From NCBI RefSeq assembly GCF_037126465.1, contig NC_088207.1, forward strand, positions 20,475,049-20,539,048: DNA of 64,000 bases, given 5' to 3'. Of the stretch, positions 10,311 through 25,300 are shown one piece after another (within the stretch, counting starts at the first letter, position 1; the number at the start of each line of letters is the position of its first letter). A model generated the notes under the pieces. It ran no database searches. It worked only from the letters and a program-made list of their open reading frames with translations, and had not been told where the DNA came from. Both the position numbers and the translations under genes were made by a program. Source of the DNA: Ornithodoros turicata. Its lineage: Eukaryota > Arthropoda > Arachnida > Ixodida > Argasidae.

Positions 10311-13300
10311 CTAGAAATTGAAAGCAGAATTTCATTCATTGCACTGCAGTATTACCATTTTTCATTTGATATTTTGGAGCACACAGCCAATGCAAAAGAG
10401 CTTTTGCTTTCGAGTCTGGACATGTCACTCTAGTCAGTGGCATAGCCAATGGGATTTTGGGGGGTTCAAACCCCTGCCGAAACCGTACCTTCGGTAGTGA
10501 ATTTGGGAGAGGGAAACGAGGATGGAATTCACCTCCTCCATGTTAAGTTATTATCGAACCTCTCCCAAAATATTTTTCTGGCTACGTAACCGACTCTAGT
10601 CCTAATGAACCCAACTGGAATATAATTAAAATAAGGGAGAACAATGCGAACGAAGGAAATGATTTATACGACATTCCCTCTTAAGCATTTTTATTTCTAA
10701 CTATCATCGGCTCGAAAATGGCAACAGTTTATGGTTTGCTGCATTGAATTCTTTCCATTGTATTCCTAGATATATCTCCACATTGTCACCAAGACAATGG
10801 GTGCGTTCGAATAGTGATGTGTCACATATGCCGTCACAGTGTGTGTCGTATGTGCGCCTTCGAGCCAAAGTATTCGAATGAGCACTCTGAGAAACCGCTA
10901 TGTGCGCCATCTACTGCCATCCGTTTGCAACATATATTTAATAAAGAGACTGCAGAGGGCGCATAGGAGGAGGCACGCGAATGGAATAGGCCATATAATA
11001 GCAGACAAGAAGTTCAATGATGGACACCAATGAAACAATTGTCTTTTTATTGTTAATTTCATTGTTTAATTAATCGGTTAATTGCCTTGTTAATTAAAAA
11101 TGTTTTATGTGTTAACATGTATCTAATGGGAGACACTATAGTGTAATTGCCCCGCCTTCACGGTATGCCAATGGCATGCCACCATTTGTTCAAACAAAAC
11201 AGCCGCTGCAAACTGTCGTCTGCTAAATGTTTTTACAAATACTCCTCCGAAAATCGGTGCAAGCGCGAAGAGCACTCTGCGAGATCTGCATCAGAGGAGA
11301 CTTCCCAAAGTGCACCTTCTGTGATGCACGTGTGCGCCTGTGGAGAATTCGGGTGACGCACCATTACGGCGGAACCTCTGGTGTGTGATATTGCAGTGAT
11401 GCATCTCAGACTATTTGAACGCACCCAATGTTTTACAATCGAACCAGTCAGCTGTGTGTCATATATCAGAGCAGTATTCAAACGCGTACACATTCATGGC
11501 TGGTCACACAAGTGGGACATCACGTCTCTCATGCATGACTGATAAATTCCGATATGTGCTGTAAAACACTTTAACGTTCTAGAGTCCCTAATTTTCGGAA
11601 ATTGAACAATTTGCAAATTTTAAGGGCACACAAAAATGTCGAGCAAAAATTGGCACTTAAAAAACCATGCTCCAATCCCAAACGTTAATTCACAGTTAGT
11701 TGTACAGTTGAGTAGTAAACATTTGTTCTACTTTGCAGCAAAAGCATGTCCAAGGCTGGTTTTATAAAACGTGGCGTGGGCAACATGAGGCCCATCACAG
11801 GCTCAAGATCAGGCTCATGCCCAGTTTGGGCCTATAGAATAAATAAATGAAAATGAAATGAAATGAAATTAAGCTCCAATTTTGGCATCCAGAATTCAAC
11901 AAATCGGGTAGCTATAAATCTGTGCCCGGTGCCTAGTTTTGTGAAGAAGTGGGGCTCTGAGATTAAAGGGTCTGTATGTGTGGTAGCAGGTTTCGCATTC
12001 AGGGAGCTAGCTTTGCGTGGGCATTTCGGGACGGGCACTTCAGCTCGGGCATCTGGGAAAACATCCATGGCAGGGTCCAGAACATACACTCAGTCTTATC
12101 TTTTGGGATACCTTCCAACCCTTAAAGGGCTGATCTAGACCATTCACTTCTGTGTCCTGACCCACTGTTATCCTTGCTTCTACGACACAGAGTTCTCTCT
12201 CAGCACAGCAGCAGGACACTCAGAACATCGCTCAGGTGCAAGCTAGTTCATCAACTTCGTTCTTCAAAGGAAGTGCAGACTGTATAAGGACAACTTTGTA
12301 GCACAGTGAACTGCAACCTAAAGCTCCTGGTTTAACATGGGATGCATGTGTGTTGCTAGGCAGCTGCCTTAATTCCATAGCATGAGGTCATCTGTCACAG
12401 TGGTTCCCAAACTTCGCCGCCCTGCGGCCCATAAAAATATAGACGACCCAGTTGCGATGCCGGATCTCCTCCGATCTGAGCACATGAACGTCAGCCAAAA
12501 CGATACACTGACATTTTATTGGAGCTACATTCGGAGCGAGTTCTCTCGGCCAAAAAGTCTGGCACAACAGCAGGAGTGCTTGCGCTTTCAGACCCCAAAG
12601 ATGATTTTCGTTTGACAGCGAGCAGAAACCGTTCCCTTACTAAGCATCTCGATGCGCACAAAACTCTAAAAAAACACAAACATGAACAAACGCTTAATCC
12701 TGAGCAAATACGGTGCCATGATCTTCTAAATACCCTGTGCTTCGGTCACTGAAAACGCATGCGAAACGGTTTTCTTAGGTTTTTGGAGTCCGCTCTTATT
12801 CGAGAAGACGCCACTGCGTGGCGCACCGTGAAGGCTGGGTGTACGCGTATGCCGCGATAGGCGCAGACGTTGTGGCCTTTCATGGGAGTGAGATTTTGGC
12901 CCTCGTGCACAAGTGAAAGCAGACGTGAAAGCGAGGCTGTGTGATGCATCAAAAGTGTCATATACCCCTCATGCAAGAGCATTTGTGAGAAACCTCCGGG
13001 TCCCCTGCCACGTTGCTTCCTGATAACACAGAATAACGGATATGGCAAAGCATTCTTTTAAAAAGTATGTGGGCCGTTAGACCGCCGTGGCTAGTTGCAG
13101 GCATTGTCACCATTGCGCACGGTCGCAATTTTTATTCATCTGTCGAATTAATCCCTTCGCATGGTGCATTTTAATAGAAGGGTAACTACTTGGTTTAAAA
13201 AAAGCATAGTGGCTGAAGTGCTTTCTGTGCTTCTTTAAAGTAGCTGAAGTACAAAACCGGACAAATAAGAAGGGAATCATGTCTTACAGACATAATCAAA

Positions 13301-16300
13301 CAGTTTGCCCAGTCCAATATAAGAAAAGTAATACAGGCAAGTCCTGAATCCCCTTTCTCAAGTTTCTTTCCTTCTATATATTTTCTGTCCAATTGCTCCG
13401 AAGCACAGTAATTTTGTGTCTGACCTGCTTTGTCTCCCATGCCCAGTTGTTTCATGCCTCTCTTGACCTCCTCCTCAGAGATTTTGCTGCCCTCATATGT
13501 GTCCGAGACAAAATCGTGAGTTGGGCTGTCCAGCATCCCTTCCTGCTCCTCTGGACTCGCTGGACCTTGTTCTACAGAGGAAACAAGTGTTTGTTTTTTC
13601 TTGGTTCGGAAGACTTAACTCTATATCCGCGGTTAATCTTGCAGCCTCTCCGAGACAGCTGCACAGCTTTTGTCAGTAAGCGTTCAACATTTCGTTCATT
13701 ACAGCATGACCGCCTCGAGGTCTCTACAGCGTTTGGCACCTGGATACACGCCTCACTTACAAACAGGGCCTGACTTTTTTGGGTTAAATACATCATCTCG
13801 GATTCTTCGGGGGGAATTGGGTTCTACTGGTACATTAACGTGTTATCAGGTTACTATTTTTTCTTTCTGTCCAGCAAGCCGCCAGTAGTTAATGTGTGTA
13901 TATTAGTAAAACGTACATACGTTGTGTCTTATAGTGACATCAAATGTGCTTCACATAGCATACTCTTGCAGTGAAGTATTATTTACATCAAACATGCGTG
14001 GAAAGTGCTACCAAAGAGTGCAAATAATACATGACACGATGTGATACTTGTTTGTAATTGAGGGAGAAATCGTTTTTAACCTGACTTAGTCCCAAACTGA
14101 ACCGGGAGGAAATACTCGGGCTTAATCGGGTTTAACCCAAAAAAGTCACACCCTACTTATGCACTGTGCGTTGTGCATTGTTCTATGCCTGCAAATGATT
14201 TGCTACTGCTGTACTGGTGATATGAAAAATAATACGAAAAAGCGTCAACTTAACATGAAGTGGACGTTACGGAGCAGTTGAGTAATGAGAGCCGTTTCAA
14301 CTACCGTAATTTCACGCGTATTAGCCGCGGCTTATGCGCGATTTTTTTTTCTAACGGGCGCTCTGCGGCTTATCCACCGGTGCGGCTTATCTGATCACTA
14401 TTTTTTCGTGATATCTTCCCCATTTGCCGGTTTTAACGAAAGGTCCGACAGTGTCTCTGGGACAGCACCGCTCTGCCGATGCACGAACATTACATAGCAG
14501 GGGCGCGTCCCCATTTGAGTAGATTGACCTTCCTGGTGTCTTCTGGGAGACCACTGACCCAGCGATCCATGAAAAACACGCAACAAGAGAATCCGATCTT
14601 GGTAGACCACTAGCACTAAACCCCTTCTTGTACACCATGCCGACTCCGGAGTATGGACCACAGGGTTTATGGCCTTCTCTATGGTCTCCCTTGTCGCACA
14701 GATCAGTCGCGTCGTATTGCCCGCGGCTTATCTGCGAGTGCGGCTTATCTGCCAGAAAGTTTTCAAAACGTTCCTAAAAACGGGTCCTGCAGCTTATCTG
14801 CGATGCGGCTTATACGCGTGAAATTACGGTATATTTCCTGCTCGGGTGGAAAATAGTTGAAACGATTTTCAGTGACCTCTCTCAGAATATTGTGATCCAG
14901 CGGTCCATAATCCTTTCCCTTACTGAGACTGCTTTTGTGGCAAGGGACTTGCCTTGTTAGTTTGCTGCCTGTCCTGTTCTAATAAACTTGATTGCTTTTG
15001 TAACACTGTCTGTCTGTGTCCTCTGTCCCTGTCCTCACCACGTTGCACGATCATGTTTCAATGGAAATTTTAAAGACTGTCTTGGTGGTGAGTTTCAGGA
15101 CTCTCATGTAGTATTAGCTGAAGCAAAGAAATGCACAAGGACAAACAGAACACTGAAGCCTCACAATGCCCAGCTACTTATCTCGATTAGCAAATGACAT
15201 GAAAAGGCACCAGCAGTGGGATGCAATTTCCCCCTCACATTTCAGGTCAGAGATGCAACAGGTTATGCCACGCTAGCTATGCTCTCGTCCACAAATCAAG
15301 CCACGCTAGGAACAGAGCGTTATACACTCGCCCTCAACACGTTGTTGCCAGTCGCACCCACATGTACATGAATTAACACACTCGTGATGGGCGACATATT
15401 TCTCAAGCAACGTAGTATTAGCTGAGCCAATGGAACAAAGAAGGACTGACACAACACTGAAGCTTTGCAACACCCAGGCGCATGCTCAGATCTGATATTC
15501 TCAAAGTGAGCTCCATCGGACCCAGGGGTTCTGCAGCACTCCTGGCGCGCTCTTCGAGGGTGCCGTCGGTAACCACTTTGGTAGCCAACACATCGTTCGA
15601 AAAACGAAGAACAATCATTGTATGACATATATCGTAACATGATGTGTCATTATACGTGGGTTTTGCCATTCATACTGCGAAGGGTATGTTAAGTATGAAC
15701 TCATGGTGTTTCAAGAAAGAAAAAAAAAACATAATATGCTATTTAGAGTCGTGTTTCAGCAAAAAGGTTTATGAATGTGTGCGGAACCATTCCTTTTGTC
15801 AATTATGTCACGAAGTAATTTTTTGCACGTTGTAGTCTGGGAGTTTGTCGCGGGTTTTAGGTGGGGAGAAGGTTTCTTGACAGGCAAAAAAAAAAAAAAA
15901 GAAGCACATATTGAGGTTCCTTGACTTCCCAAAGTTTGAGAACCCCCAACTTGGATTAAAGCATACTGACTAGTAGGGTTCCACAATTGTCAGGACAGCT
16001 ATAGATATTGTACTATTCTAAAGTGTATACCTGCTATCTAATACTCCCAATTTCTTAACAGTGTTCTTGACTCATTATCCCACTGCCCCATTTAATGTCA
16101 GCAAGGGACTCTGGGGTATGTTGAATACATAAATAAATAAATAAATAGCTCCCAGAAGAGTCACATACACTACTATAGCTGACTGATGGCTGTGGTAAAC
16201 TGGCCTGCCATATGCTTAACACCTTCACATAGCACACCGCGACACAAAAGCACACTGCAGGACAACAGTACAACAGTACAATACTGTACTGGTACAATAA

Positions 16301-19300
16301 TTTGAACATTTATGAAGTAAACTGCAGTGACCATTCCAGATGAGATGATTCGTTCAGTGGCCTAATTATTCAGTGCAATATTGGACAAGTATTTGTTTTA
16401 ATAACGCTAAATATGTATGTTGAATTATTATGTGTGTAAAAAGTTAGCAGGTTAGTAATGTTGAAGTTTCCATGCATTGGCTTTGACCTTTGGATTCTAC
16501 TATGGGGAAACTTAGGTACAGCTTTGGACAAAAGTTTACGGAACACGGCACTTGCGTATTTCTTCATCGGAAGGAGCTTGAATAAGAAACAGGTGACCGG
16601 CTATTGTATCCCCCTCCCAGTATGTGTGCCAGCTCCCGTTTGCTTCGAGGGTGTCACTCCAATAGAGAAATGCGACACCCTGGTGTTCTGTAAACTTCTG
16701 TCCCAAGCTGTACATGGTACTTTTTTCAGCCGAGTCACCTAGATGAAATAGTCTAACTTGTATTTCTGAGGACTTGCAGACTATGGGTTTAAGTTCCTTG
16801 CTACACAAAATGGAGTGCAGAACAAGGATAGCTTTCTTCTCTGTTTCTGTATTTGTCCTAGCTGTAGGACCTTCATCATGAATAGACACACACGCGCAAG
16901 CTATGAAACTACACAGACACATGTACAGTAAAATTAATTTGAGCAAGCTGAACACATGTGAGCAGCATTGAGATGCAAGACCTTGTATGTGTGTGCTAGC
17001 TGAACCAGCGAGAAAGGGAATGTAAACCATAGTACAATGTAAGTGTTAAACAAAGTAAACCTCAGTGTTATACTTACTTGTACTATCAGAAGGGTAATAT
17101 AGCATTAGCAAAAAATTAGTAGCTGTATCCAGCATGACGTGCGTTGAGCGGTATTGTATCAGAGTGTGGACCTACCTAAGTAATGTCTAACACAAAATAC
17201 CACACACAAGTTTCCATATTTCTATACCAAACAAGGGCAAATTACCTTCCGACTTCTGGCTTGTTTGCTCTGCAAAAACATTTTAATGCGCTTTCATTAT
17301 CGTGACATTTGCTGTACGATAGTGGTACCTGGCCTAAAAGTAACATGACCACACTAAACTGTATAAATGGCTAAATAGAGCGATACCAAAAATGCTGTGT
17401 TCACAGTAATACCATGTCCACTGGCAGAGTTCCTCACAAGCATGTCTACACATACTTGCACAATTTCTGGTTGGTTGTTGACATGAACATGTACACCCAT
17501 TAATTGTGTTCTCACCACACATGCCATTTTGCCTCATGCACCACTTCAATTCTGTTTCTGCAAATATGTGATAACGCAGAAGGAAAACACATACAGGGGA
17601 TGCTACTTTCTATAGATGTAGCATTACATGTCGCACACTGCATGAGAACGCAATGCACGGTACATTCAGCAAGACCATTCCACATCTCGTGTACATCTAA
17701 AATGCAAGAAGCACTCATTTATGCTTTTTTGCACAAGTGACGGCTTTCCTGCCAAATTCTGCCCAATTCGTCCCTCTATGGCTCCTCAAATAATTCCAGA
17801 TTTTTACTCTGATTAAAGAGGAAAAAAAAGAAAAAAAAAAAACAACAACATTAAACCTGAAAACACAACGCCCTATGGATTAACCATGAGCCAGTTCCTT
17901 TCTCTTCTTCATTTCTGCTTCTTCGAATGAACACATAACCCCCCCGTGTGCCAACTTGGCATCCATCAATGTAATTTTTCTTTCCTTTTTTTTTTTCACA
18001 ATCTGATTCTCTACAGGCATGTTGTGCCATTTGCCTTGTCTCGAATACATAAAATAAATAAAAATTAAAAATAAATAAAATGCAGCACTGGGCCGTACCT
18101 TTGTTGCTTTCTTCAGAAGGGCTGGGTTGTGTGGAAGAGGAGTCGGCACTGCTACTGCTTGCTGCACATAAAAATGTGAGAGTGCAGATGTTATCTCTGC
18201 TCTCTTTTTAGAAATCTGTGTTACTATGCATCTTGAAAGAGAAGAAATCTGAGAAGAGCAGAGCACAGAGACAGACTATGCAAGCGAGCTGGTGTATGTT
18301 TGACGTGCCCGATACGCCAATATATATGAGAATGAACAAATAAACGTACAGCACAGGACAAGACACAGCTTGGGATGACACAACGGCAGTGTAGGCAACA
18401 TCCCGAATGATGGCAATTGTGATAGATAAGAATAAACTGCGCCAAAACTTTCAGCCGTGTGCCACAACACCTTCCTGAGAATGTTTTTCTTTTATTCCAA
18501 TCTTCTTTCAACATAAAACAAGTTAGACTAGACTAGATGGAGTGCTTTACGCAGAAGAAACTACAAGTTTTAACTAAGTGTCACTAACAGTAGTATATTG
18601 TAGTTGCCAGTGCTTTTTTCGCTGTGCCTAATGATCTAATCAGACATTAACCAGTAGCTAGCCTTGAGGGTATTTGCCTGAAGGATAAATAGAGCCTTGT
18701 GGTCACACTTGATGAAGCCCTATTTTTTTATCTTTATTTACCCTCCCCCTTTTTTTCCCTCATTGTGGGTGGAGAGACAATACACAGCAAGTATTCACTT
18801 CCTGCATCTACTTCGTTTCTGATCATACCAATTTCGGACGATACGAATACTCTCTGCGGCCCCGAGGAGTGCGCATCGTCGAGACTGAACTGCATTTGAC
18901 ATATCTTTAATATTTTCGTTCCCGCTACTGCTTCAATGTCTGCCTTTTGAAAGCATTTTAGTCGCCTAACGTTTCTGGCCTGGTTGATGCCTCATTGCAT
19001 TGAGAAAGAGTCAAGCACTCTTAAAATCGATAAAACCCTCAGTCTAAAATCGATAAACCCAGGGTCTAAAAGAGGTACAAGGGACAAGATGAGGAGCGAC
19101 ACACCCCACAGAGTCATAATTATCGCAGAAACTGAATTTAAAGTAAGCCGCAGGAAGCGACCGTGCACGACTGTGGTGGACAACAGTACCAGTCTGTGAC
19201 CTTGTGCTGACGACACACTGCCAGCGCTCGCTGATTGGTTCAGAGAAATGTTGTCTGCTAATCAGCTGTTCAGGGCTCTGAAGGAGATTGCACACAGGAA

Positions 19301-22300
19301 AACTTTGGCGGGACTGTAGCGGCATCGCCATTACCATTCCCGCGCACCAATAACCTAGGCGCGCGGGTAATAAAAACCTTTGCCTCGGCCAGCTCGGGCT
19401 CTAGTTCGACTGGCCTGGCTCTCACGGCAACCTGTGTCTAGTCTACCTCTTTCTCCGACATTGGTGACCCAATCTGACCTCATCTGACCTTCCTTGGACA
19501 GAAGTCCTGCCCCTAGCTCTGCTGGGAGTTCGGTCGGCTTATAAGCCAGACTTAGGCTGCACATCGGCGGAATTAGTTTTCGGGACGTCTCTTCGCTTGC
19601 CTGGCGATATCATCGACCCACCTCCCGACTTCCCGTCTCCATCACCAGCCGACTACGTGTCCCGCCTTCGCCAAACAATGGCCGCCCTCCACCCGATCCC
19701 CCCGCGTGTGCCACGCTCTGCTGCGACGTACCAGCACCCCGAACTCGAAACGTGCTCACACGTCTTCCTCAGGTGCGACGCAGTCAAGAGGCCCCTTCAG
19801 CACCCATACTCCGGCCCGTACGCTGTCGTGCGAAGATCTCCTACGCATTACACCATCCTGGTAAAGAACCGAGAGGAGACTGTCGCCCTGCAGCGATTGA
19901 AGCCCGCCTTCCTCGACGTTCCTGCGACGTCCCCCAGCGCCGTTAACTCCGACACAGGGCCGACGCCAATTCTTCCTGCCACTTCGTCCGCACTTCACTC
20001 TCCACCCTCGACTTCATCGCCTCCCCCCCGCCGCCGACACGTCACCTGGGCCCCACAGCTATGTATCGCTCAACATCTTCCGACGCCTCACTAGGGGGGG
20101 AGCCCTGTAGCGGCATCGCCATTACCATTCCCGCGCACCAATAACCTAGGCGCGCGGGTAATAAAAACCTTTGCCTCGGCCAGCTCGGGCTCTAGTTCGA
20201 CTGGCCTGGCTCTCACGGCAACCTGTGTCTAGTCTACCTCTTTCTCCGACAGGACAATGAAATCTTCCATGCGCACAGTCGCCCGTTCAACTCCTAACAC
20301 CCCCCCAAGGGAATATGTTTACTGACTATGAAAGGAGAAAGCCCTCACACACAAAAGAAAAAAACGCAGGTGCTGTCCTCGACTGACTGCACTGACGTTA
20401 CGCCGTCATCGTCTGTCCTTCTCCTCCTCATTACACCCCGTGGGCGAGTGGAGAGGGAACAAGCGTGGCTGTGTACATTTTTTTTAGGAAAAAAAAATTG
20501 CACGCATCAAAGCCTTTTGTGCTGTACGGCAAATTGACGCATATACTTTCTTCACATGTCTTAAACTTAATACAGGGTGTTCAAAATTAAGCTTTCACGA
20601 GCGCTACGCAAACACAGCGATGACAGGAAACTGGATGATAACTTTACGCTACTTGTGTAAGAAACAGGTGCTGCTAATTATGTAGCACCTGTTTCTTACT
20701 CAAGGAACAGAAAAAGCTGCACCAGTTTTCTTTTGTTCGCCTATTTATAAAGTGCTAGTGAAAGCTTAATTTTGAACACCCTGTCTTTTGGATGTCCTCT
20801 GTACTCTATTAAAACCTTGTTCAACTTGATGTCAAGCACATCCCCTACCTTTGTCTCGTCCCAGGGCGCTCAGCTGGGTTGACTGTTTGATGAGGGATAC
20901 CCGGTAGAAGTAATTCCTCCAGAAGTCTTGCTCAGGGATCCTGAAGTAACATGCAGATCGCAGCTCGTTTAATGTATGACGATCACAAGACATGCAATCG
21001 CTGCATTGGTAGAGTTTGGTTCTAGCACTACGCATCAGCGGTAGCAATGGAATTTTCCAGTTTCTATGCCACTTGTAAAAATGAAGCTTAGCCGTATTGC
21101 AGCTAAGACCATGCAAGATGCCTGTAAGTATAGTAGCTTACTCACAGCTTTGGAACGATTTCAAAGCGCATTTTCTCCAAGTTGGGGTCCTCCTGAAGCA
21201 TTGCCATGGCAACAGGCGAGATGGTATCCATGTCAAATTCAAACTGGACTCCACTAGGTGGACTTCTCACAAAATTGCGCTTGTCCTAAGAAACAAGATA
21301 AAAATTCTTCACTTTGGCTAAGCATAAAGATACATAAGTAGGACAATAAGTTCCCATTACAATTACCTTTGCTAATGTGCATTTGCCACATCAGAAGCTT
21401 TTTGCAAGCATCTAATTGCCATATGATGTTACGTATGGGGATCGAAATAATGAACAGCCACCATGGAATTTCTCGAAATTGCATAAATATTGCACTTATT
21501 GCCTCTAACTTGATACATACAGCCTTGAACAAACAACGAATGCAACAAACCTTGTTGCCAAATCTCGTTGAACAAACAACTTTATTTAAATGATATTGAT
21601 TGGAGAGTTTCAACTTGGGGACCGTATGCAGCTGCTGGACGACCAATTAGCTAAAATTCATTAGTTAACTTATTAATTCAATGTTTTCTGGGAAATGCGA
21701 GATAGCACGATTGAAGCCAGTCATTATTCAAATCCATCGTCCATATTAGAGCGAACGTATCATCAGATACAAATTCCCGAATTCTGCAATGCAAATGAGC
21801 GTAAACCAGAACTTCGCAATTCACTAGCCCAGAAACGACACAAAATTGGATTTACCTGGGATGAAAAAGCTGTCTACCTCACCAACAGTTTAGTGCCTAC
21901 TCCAATCAGCGCCACTGCTCTAAAGTACATTGTCCTCTTGCGTAGAACGCTTGTCACTCTCGGCTCATTTGTATAGCAAAATTCGGGAGTTTATAGCTTA
22001 AGGTACGTTCACTTCTCAGAAACTATGGCATGCTCGTAAGTGTCTCCATGTATTGAATAGTGAGCAATAAAAAATTAACATAACAAGGAGTTAGATAACA
22101 ACTCCATCTGTGAAACGAATGGGAGCACGTACAGGACAAGCTCGCTGCCCTAAAAGGTTCACACTTTGTCTGCGGCCTGAACAAGGAGCTTACAGATAGC
22201 AACAGTGAAGCAATTTTCTTACAGCAGAAAGAGACAGGATTTGCTGCTTTGCATTCTCCTCATCTTCACATCCCACCCATGGTAGAATTCCAGTTTCAGT

Positions 22301-25300
22301 CTTCTGCTTGCTCTTCAGGAAAGAATCCTGCTCACGATTGAAGTCTGCTAAGATGCTCTGAAACAGACATGCCATGCGATCATTCTACGGATCCCTATGC
22401 ACTGCGTTGCCTTCACCAAGCACACCGTGCACTTGCAGAACTGCTTACGTTTTCTTCTACGGTCGTTTTGATTTGTTTGGCTGTTTCTTGAACTGTTTTT
22501 CCCGCCTTGTTTGCCACTGAATACAGGAAGCCTGAAATCACAGTATATGTATCTGATTACCCTAGAGAGAACAGGGACGGCTGATTTTTTCGTGATGCTC
22601 CGAATGCAGCAGCGGCAGCAAATGTTCCGCAGTTAACCTACCGGTTGTTACTACTGACCTGCATGTTACTTACTATTTTTCTTTTCAGACTTCACCCGTG
22701 AGCACACACCATTTAACGACTCAAGCGGGTAATGCAGCTCAGAGAAAGAATGTGCTGCCAACAGTGAGCACCAGGAACATGTGGTCTCATTCCACCTTCA
22801 ACTAATCCCTGTCACATCAGCTCAACTCTCCAAACATCAACTTCACCTAATCCCTATCATATCAGCTCAACTCTCCAGACGTCAACTTCACCTAATCCCT
22901 ATCATATCAGCTCAACTCTCCAAACATCAACTTCACCTAATCCCTATCATATCAGCTCAACTCTCCAGACGTCAACTTTACACTCTTGGCACCTTAGGAT
23001 GCCAAGATAGGATGCTGAGATAGGATGCTGAGATAGGATGCTGAGATAGCATGATGAGCAGGAGGCAAAAATGTGTATAGCTGAGCATGAGCACACAAAG
23101 GGCTGAGCCAAGGATGACAGATCATGAGCAAGAAAACAGTGAGTTGAACGGGGAGTGGGTGAGCACGAACGGGCACAAGTGAGGAAATTGAGAGGTGATT
23201 AGGGAGTGATTGAGCATGAGTAGAGGTGGGCACAGGTGCGGGTATACCAGAGGTTGCAAAGACAGTTCTGTGATTTGCAGGAGGAAATCCAGCGTTGCTG
23301 CACGTAAAACGGGGGTACATTCGCAATGCATCTGCGGGTAGTGGGGGTACACATGCATTACGTGCACCCACTAGGCCAACCTTCTGCCCCGTGACACATT
23401 AGAATGCACACAAGAAACAAGGACAAGAAGAACAAGAAGAGTTGTTATTGCAACCTTCTGCCTCTTCAACTTACTCATTAATTAAATAGGTAATCAATAA
23501 TTACTAATTAAGTACACAACACAAGCAGCTGCTTGTTTCGCGTCGTCGCTTTTGGTGTCGTCCTTTCTGTCACTTCGCAGTCTTGCTATTTGCGAGCAGA
23601 AATTCAATGACGCTGCAGGTAAGATCTGAACGTACCCGCACCACATCCAAAGGTATACCAGCATCACAGTTAGCAGGTTGCGGGTGGCCCATCTGCGGGT
23701 GAGGTGCGGGTACAAACTTACCCGCACTCACCTCTAAGCACGAGTGAGCAAACGAGGAGCTGAGTGGGAGACAAGCGAGCATTAGCTCGTAGCGAGTCGT
23801 AGCTGTTGACATATGCCACCAAGTTGGGTTGACCTCTGTGATGGCATACACAAAGCAGCACACACTTCTTCATACTTTTCGTACTGATAAGTTTCCAATA
23901 TTTATATTTTGCCTTCACCTAACAGATGTCTGCGGAGAGAAGCAGAGAGAGGCCAACTTTACTCTAATCAAATGTAAGAATGTATTGCTTTTGAACACTG
24001 CTACGGATCATACCTCGACAAAACTCACTCATGAGCATGCTCGCTCATGCTCAATGTGGCAAATGAGTTGAACATAAGTGAGAAAACAGAGAGCTGAGCG
24101 TGAGTGAACATGAGTAAGCAAATGAAGAGATATGGTGAGTGGTAACGAAAGTCTCCGGATTACTTCAGGCGCTATGTAGATCAGAGTAGATCAGCCAGGT
24201 GAGTACCACTAAGTGGATCCCTCCCCACTATCAATCTAACCATCATAACAGACCATTAAGTCCTTTTCGATATCCTCAACAATGGTAGCATAACACCATT
24301 GGCGAAGGGCAGTGCCATGGTCAAAGCACCTGCTGCATTTGCTACAGTGATATAGCTACTTGACAAAATTACTTCTGAGTATGCCGATTCATGCTCAATG
24401 TGATGAATGAGTTGAGCATGAGTGAGCAAACGGTGAATTGAGCATGAAGTGAGTGTGTGTATACTGTAGTGTGGTGAACTGAGCAGTGAGTGCGTGAGAG
24501 CATGAGTGAGCAAACGAGGAGCTGAACAGTACCCGCTTGCACGAAACTTCTGCTAGGATCCTAACCTTGAGGCATTTCCTTTGGCACAGCTCTGGCAGTG
24601 CATTTCACCTCTAGGAAAGTTTACGTCAGTAGCACGTGACACAAGCATTAGCAAGGCTGCGCTAAGGGAAATTCCTCGAGGTTTGTACCCTAGCAGAAGT
24701 TTCGTGCAAGCGGGCCCAGGAGATTATTGAGCAGGAGTCAGAAGTGCCGACCTCTGCTGCTTATACTCTCTGCTGTCATTCAAGTGTCAGAATCAGATAT
24801 TTTCGCTGAAAAAAATCAGAAAAGCAGCACAGGCAAATGCAAGGTCATGAAGCCTTATTCCGCAATAATGCAACAATGCCTCGAGTGTTTATACTGCTCT
24901 TTCATCGCACAGTTATCGACGACGAAATACAGGTGTAGGAACAGCTGGGGAAGGCGTACTATATTCTAAGAAGCGTATAATGTTTACGAAGTGATTCCCT
25001 GCGCTTATTTTATCGAAACTGCGCAATCTTTTAAACTCAGCAGACTTTTTACCTCTATACTATGGTCCAAAGTGAACAATAACTGCATCAAACGACACAA
25101 AACAGACAACAAAAACGTCCGTTTCAGCCAGAGATGCAACTGAAACTATAATTTTTGATGGGTCTTTGTCACGTAAACCCACGAATGAGAAAACGACTAC
25201 AGATACGTTTACTAAGAACAATGACATGCAAGAGTGTCTGCGTAGGAACGGAAATTCAAAACAAAACAAACATCAGCTGTGAAACGAGTAATCTTACTTC

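Larger units (their letters stand above)
19100..20810. mobile_element. Tigger-like element remnant, host of two nested insertions
   Basis: The stretch from about 19110 to 19310 and from 20256 to 20810 is collinear with 34575-35160, inside the Tigger-like element at 34066-35453. Shared blocks include CGCTCGCTGATTGG, AGAAATGTTGTCTGCTA and CCTCTGTACTC. The LTR element (19315-20251) and the Tc1-like MITE (20571-20784) interrupt it. Its own terminal repeats were not found. Confidence 0.6.

Noticed and set aside
22781..23023. 80-codon open frame with 15-residue repeats
   Set aside because: It is simply the 45-bp minisatellite read in frame; no start context, splice border or homology supports a gene.
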